Of a stretch of 36,639 nucleotides of DNA, positions 33,436-36,639 are shown piece after piece. The position numbers and the translations under genes were made by a program. This DNA is from Bacteroidales bacterium (GTDB lineage Bacteria; Bacteroidota; Bacteroidia; Bacteroidales; UBA932): positions 1-36,639 of the forward strand of contig JAFZME010000127.1 in NCBI GenBank assembly GCA_017553405.1, given 5' to 3'. The notes below the pieces were generated by a model that was not told where the DNA came from, made no database searches, and worked only from the letters and a program-made list of their open reading frames with translations. Position 1 is the stretch's first letter. Each line of letters starts with the position of its first letter.

Positions 33436-34162
33436 AATATTCTCCCGGACCGAACTCCTGGTAGGGCCCGCCGGAATGGCGCGGCTCGCGGCGGCGAATG
33501 TCGCCGTTTTCGGCGTCGGGGGCGTCGGGAGCTGGTGCGCCGAGGGGCTTGTGCGCTCGGGCGTGGAGCACCTTACGCTCGTCGATTCCGACGTCGTGAG
33601 CGTGACCAACATCAACCGCCAGGCGATGGCCGACACCACCACCGTCGGCCGCCCGAAGGTCGAGGCGCTCCGCGACCGGCTTCTCGCCATCAATCCTTCC
33701 GCACAGATAGAAGCTGTCCAAAAGATTTACTGCGAAGAGACGGCCGGCGAGTTCGACCTCGACTCCTTCGACGCCGTCGTGGACTGCATCGACTCGCTGA
33801 AAGACAAAATCACATTGATAATGAGGGCCTCAGCCTCCTCGGCGAGGTTCTACTCCGCCCTCGGCGCGGGGCTTAAAATCGACCCCACGAAAATCCGCGT
33901 TGGAAAATTCTGGGACGTTCGAGGCTGTCCTCTCGGCTCGGCCCTGCGCAAGAAGATGCGCCGCGAGGGGCTCGTGCCGGCGAAGCCGTTCCTGTGCGTC
34001 TACGACGAGGAAGTGCTGCCCAATCTCGGCGAGCCCTGCGAGACCCCCGGCCAGTCCGGCGGCAGCACCCTCAAAGCCGTCGTCAACGGCACTATGGCCC
34101 ACATCACCGCCATCTTCGGATTCACACTTTCAGGACTCGTGATTTCCGACGTGCTTATATGA
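33428..34162 (+). CDS. tcdA: TcdA-type tRNA threonylcarbamoyladenosine dehydratase (ThiF/E1-like, 244 aa)
   Basis: The Rossmann nucleotide-binding motif is GVGGVGS (29-35), followed by LVDSDVVSVTNINRQ (51-65) with the Asp and Asn/Arg/Gln residues that contact ATP, then VGRPKVEALRDRLLAINP and VVDCIDSLKDK (117-127). These match TcdA (CsdL/YgdL) rather than ThiF or MoeB, which carry different C-termini. The enzyme adenylates and dehydrates t6A at position 37 of ANN-decoding tRNAs to cyclic t6A. The C-terminal half keeps GAGLKIDPTKIRVG and a late GGSTLKAVVNGTM loop. It is cytoplasmic, unlike its secreted neighbours, so its place after the 154-aa gene is probably positional. The start lies inside a palindromic repeat, so the N-terminus is less certain than the rest. 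Confidence 0.88.
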   Translation: MTGIFSRTELLVGPAGMARLAAANVAVFGVGGVGSWCAEGLVRSGVEHLTLVDSDVVSVTNINRQAMADTTTVGRPKVEALRDRLLAINPSAQIEAVQKIYCEETAGEFDLDSFDAVVDCIDSLKDKITLIMRASASSARFYSALGAGLKIDPTKIRVGKFWDVRGCPLGSALRKKMRREGLVPAKPFLCVYDEEVLPNLGEPCETPGQSGGSTLKAVVNGTMAHITAIFGFTLSGLVISDVLI

Positions 34163-34173
34163 AAAGTTTTTCA

Positions 34174-34181
34174 TATATTTG
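34174..34181 (+). promoter_or_regulatory. -7 promoter element of the BACON lipoprotein gene
   Basis: TATATTTG, an exact match to TAnnTTTG, 37 nt before the ATG at 34219. It lies just after the tcdA stop (34162), so the BACON gene has its own promoter. Confidence 0.6.
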
Positions 34182-34218
34182 TGGACTGTAACCCAAGACA
34201 ACTTTAACAACAACCAAT

Positions 34219-36639
34219 ATGAAAATCAAAACCCTTCTCCTCGCCGCGGTGACCTTGCTGGCCATCGCATCGTGCGACAACAAAAAGAGGGAGATTCTCG
34301 GCGTGATGCTCGATCCGGCCGAGATCTATCTCGCTAAAGAAGCCGGCTCCAGCGCCGACATCCAGGTGCTGGCTTCCGAAAAGTGGTCCATCAAGTCCAA
34401 CGTCGACTGGATTGAAATCAGCCAGCCCAGCGGCAATGGCGACGCGATGGTTTCCGTCAAGGCAAAGGATGCCAACAGCGGCAAGCCCCGCAAGGCGACC
34501 ATCGCCTTCCGCTGCGGCTACTACCACTACGCCACCCTCACCGTCACACAGCAAGGCGAGATCGCGGCCGGCGACGGATTGACCAAAGAGACGGCCTTCT
34601 CGGCCAGCGAGGTCCACAACGCCGTCCTCGAAGGATCCTACGACCCCGACAAGTCCTACTTCATCAAGGGCAAGATCCACAAGATCGGCAAGACCTACAC
34701 CGCCAACGGCACCTATGGCAACGCCGACTTCTATATCTCGGACGACGGCAACTCCTCCACCGAAGACTTCTACTGCTACCACGTCCTCTACCTCAACAAC
34801 AAGAAATTCGCCACCGGCGACACCGACATCAAGGTCGGCGACGACGTCATCATCTACGGCCAGGTGACCAGCTACAACGGCACCATCGAGACCGTCCAGA
34901 ACGCCGCATTCCTCTACAAGCTCAACGACAAGGAGAGCGAGATCCAGACCGAATTCGAGGAAATCTCCCTGGCCGAATTCCTCCAGAAGAAAGACGAGAG
35001 CACCGAATACATCGTCTCCGGCAAGGTCACGACCTTATACACCGCCACCAATAAATACGGAGCGACCATAAGCGATGGCGGCAAGAGCCTTGACTTTATG
35101 TTCCCGACCAACTGGAACACCTGGAAAGACAAGGTCAAGACCAACGGCACCCTCAAGGTACGCGGCAAATACAGCGAATACAACGGCTCGCCCCAGATCT
35201 CCAACGGTCTGATTCTCGACTTCACCGAAGGCCAGGTCATCATCGTGGAAGGTTCCGTCAGCGACGCGGTCAAGGCAGAAGACGGCGCTTCCGTCACCGT
35301 CAGCGAGTCCATAGTGGCCGCGCTGACAGCCAAGGGCTTCGTAGTGACCGACGGGACCAACAACCTGTACGTCTTCCAGAACGCGACCCCGACCGTAGCA
35401 ATCGGCGACAAGGTCGGCTTCAAGGGCAACAAGACGACCTACAGTGGCCTCCCGGAAGTAACCGACCCGACCGACATCACCAAAGCGAGCTCCGGCAACA
35501 GCGTCCCCAGGACCGACCTCAAGGACATCACGGCCACTCTGGAAGACTTCAGCGGATCAACAAACCTCTCCGACTACATTTCCTTCACCGGCACGCTCGT
35601 CAAGAGTTCCGACGGAAAATATTACAACTTCACCAAGGCCGGCTCCACCTGGTCCTGCTCGGCCAACCAGCCGTCCTCTGCGATTACGACCGTAATGGAC
35701 GGCCTCCTCAACAAGATGGTCACAGTGACCGGCTACTACTGCGGCGTTCCGACCGGCAAGAGCATCGTCAACATCGCGGTGACCGAGGTCGTAGAGGCGA
35801 GCGGTTCCTACTGCCAGTCCGACAAGGATGTCTACGAAGTCAGGGCCGAAGCCACCAGCGCGACGATCAACATCACCGCCAACGCGGCCTGGACTCTCAC
35901 TCCTCCCGCCACGGGCGGCGTGACCCTCTCCGCTTCAAGCGGCAGCGCCAACGCGGCCGTCACGGCGACCTTCGCCGCCAACACCTCGGCCCAGGAAGTC
36001 GTCTACGAGCTTCTCCTAAAGTGCGAGGCCGCATCTGTCAATAAGACACTCACGATCAAGCAGGCCGCTGTCGGCGCCAGCACGGGCGACACCGTCACCG
36101 AAGCGGTCGCCAAGGCAACAGATGCCGGCGCCGCGGTGACCATCGACAACGCAATCGTCGCCGGTCTCACCCAGAGGGGCTTCGTCATCACCGACGGCAC
36201 TACCAACTGCTACGTCTTCATCAACCCCGTCCCGACCACCATCAAGATCGGCGACAAGGTCGGCCTCAAGGGATCGATGAAGATCTACTACAAACTTCCG
36301 GAAGTCGTGTCCCCGACCGACATCGAAGTGATTTCCTCCGGCAACAACGTTCCGAGGACGCAGGTCGTCGACATCACCTCAACCATCGACACCTACGACG
36401 CGACATCGGCCGACTACATTTCCTTCACCGGCACGCTCACAAAAGACGGCAACTACTACAACTTCAGAAAAGAAGGCGCAACCTACCGGCTCTCCGCAAC
36501 CTATCCTTCTCCGGACGCCACCACGCTTCTCGACTCCTTCAACAACCAGGAAGTCATCGTGACCGGCTACTACAACACCAGGAACACCAGCAACAAGTAC
36601 CTCAGCATCATCGTCACCGACGTCCAGGCGGCCGATCCC
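34219..36639 (+). CDS. BACON-domain lipoprotein with OB-like repeats (partial at C-terminus)
   Basis: The frame is open from ATG at 34219 to the right edge (807 codons). Lipoprotein signal MKIKTLLLAAVTLLAIASC with Cys19. Residues about 27-113 form a BACON domain (WSIKSNVDWIEISQPSG ... ATLTVTQQG). Residues about 118-340 hold two OB-fold-like segments (DKSYFIKGKIHKIGK..., EYIVSGKVTTLYTATN) of the kind found after BACON domains in Bacteroidales DUF5689/DUF6359-type surface proteins. A unit of about 190 aa (343-530: GSVSDAV...KGFVVTDGTNNLYVF...KVGFKG...YISFTGTL...VTVTGYY) is repeated at 622-807, with a second BACON-like domain (about 535-618, AWTLTPPATGGVTLSASSG) between. The repeat unit continues beyond the window. 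BACON domains are thought to bind carbohydrate or mucin; the substrate here is unknown. Confidence 0.85.
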   Translation, partial: MKIKTLLLAAVTLLAIASCDNKKREILGVMLDPAEIYLAKEAGSSADIQVLASEKWSIKSNVDWIEISQPSGNGDAMVSVKAKDANSGKPRKATIAFRCGYYHYATLTVTQQGEIAAGDGLTKETAFSASEVHNAVLEGSYDPDKSYFIKGKIHKIGKTYTANGTYGNADFYISDDGNSSTEDFYCYHVLYLNNKKFATGDTDIKVGDDVIIYGQVTSYNGTIETVQNAAFLYKLNDKESEIQTEFEEISLAEFLQKKDESTEYIVSGKVTTLYTATNKYGATISDGGKSLDFMFPTNWNTWKDKVKTNGTLKVRGKYSEYNGSPQISNGLILDFTEGQVIIVEGSVSDAVKAEDGASVTVSESIVAALTAKGFVVTDGTNNLYVFQNATPTVAIGDKVGFKGNKTTYSGLPEVTDPTDITKASSGNSVPRTDLKDITATLEDFSGSTNLSDYISFTGTLVKSSDGKYYNFTKAGSTWSCSANQPSSAITTVMDGLLNKMVTVTGYYCGVPTGKSIVNIAVTEVVEASGSYCQSDKDVYEVRAEATSATINITANAAWTLTPPATGGVTLSASSGSANAAVTATFAANTSAQEVVYELLLKCEAASVNKTLTIKQAAVGASTGDTVTEAVAKATDAGAAVTIDNAIVAGLTQRGFVITDGTTNCYVFINPVPTTIKIGDKVGLKGSMKIYYKLPEVVSPTDIEVISSGNNVPRTQVVDITSTIDTYDATSADYISFTGTLTKDGNYYNFRKEGATYRLSATYPSPDATTLLDSFNNQEVIVTGYYNTRNTSNKYLSIIVTDVQAADP
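35245..36639 (+). repeat. 840-bp-period internal repeat in the BACON lipoprotein gene
   Basis: Two related units (about 35245-35800 and 36085-36639) are offset by 840 bp (280 codons). An identical stretch beginning CGACTACATTTCCTTCACCG occurs at 35571 and again at 36411, exactly 840 bp apart. Small in-frame indels elsewhere show that the copies have diverged. Confidence 0.75.

Noticed and set aside
1-36639. tRNA, rRNA or riboswitch genes
   Set aside because: I saw no cloverleaf, rRNA-like or known riboswitch-like segment in the few intergenic gaps, all under 200 nt.

Overview
The window reads as a high-GC Bacteroidota (order Bacteroidales) chromosome, probably from a gut or rumen lineage; the genus cannot be fixed from the sequence. 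The evidence is two SusC/SusD pairs, many short-leader lipoproteins (Cys at residue 18-28), BACON and bacterial Ig-like domains, and TAnnTTTG-type -7 promoter elements. The window edges cut a gene at each end.

Region 1 (1-26501, minus strand) is one unbroken run of 13 genes. Neighbouring genes overlap by 4 nt or lie at most 20 nt apart, so a single transcription unit of more than 26 kb is likely, starting at a TATATTTG promoter just upstream of position 26501. In transcription order: SusC1, SusD1, a PKD + PQQ-propeller lipoprotein, a glycerophosphodiesterase (GDPD) + fimbrillin-like + PQQ-propeller fusion, a 50-aa peptide, a giant Pmp-type beta-helix lipoprotein (1247 aa), a PKD-like + GDPD lipoprotein, SusC2, SusD2, two smaller Pmp-type lipoproteins (480 and 720 aa), a 41-aa peptide and a second giant Pmp-type lipoprotein that runs off the left edge. 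The run holds no glycoside hydrolase, polysaccharide lyase or sulfatase. The only recognisable enzymes are two GDPDs, so it looks like an outer-membrane uptake and adhesion locus for a phosphodiester-containing ligand (inference). Both giant beta-helix proteins are directly preceded by a tiny acidic-tailed peptide gene, which suggests a duplicated, undescribed two-gene module.

Region 2 (26502-27811) holds the operon promoter, a REP-like double-hairpin element, a RAYT-type HUH transposase whose last codons lie inside that element, and an AT-rich divergent promoter region. A second copy of the element lies 2.4 kb away at 29079-29172.

Region 3 (27812-36639, plus strand) carries a periplasmic or secreted class-C-beta-lactamase-fold serine hydrolase, a Big_2 lipoprotein, a CE8 pectinesterase lipoprotein, a small secreted protein of unknown function, a TcdA/ThiF-type tRNA-modification enzyme and a BACON-domain lipoprotein with an 840-bp internal repeat that runs off the right edge. 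Two short palindromic repeats overlap the 5' ends of the pectinesterase and tcdA genes.
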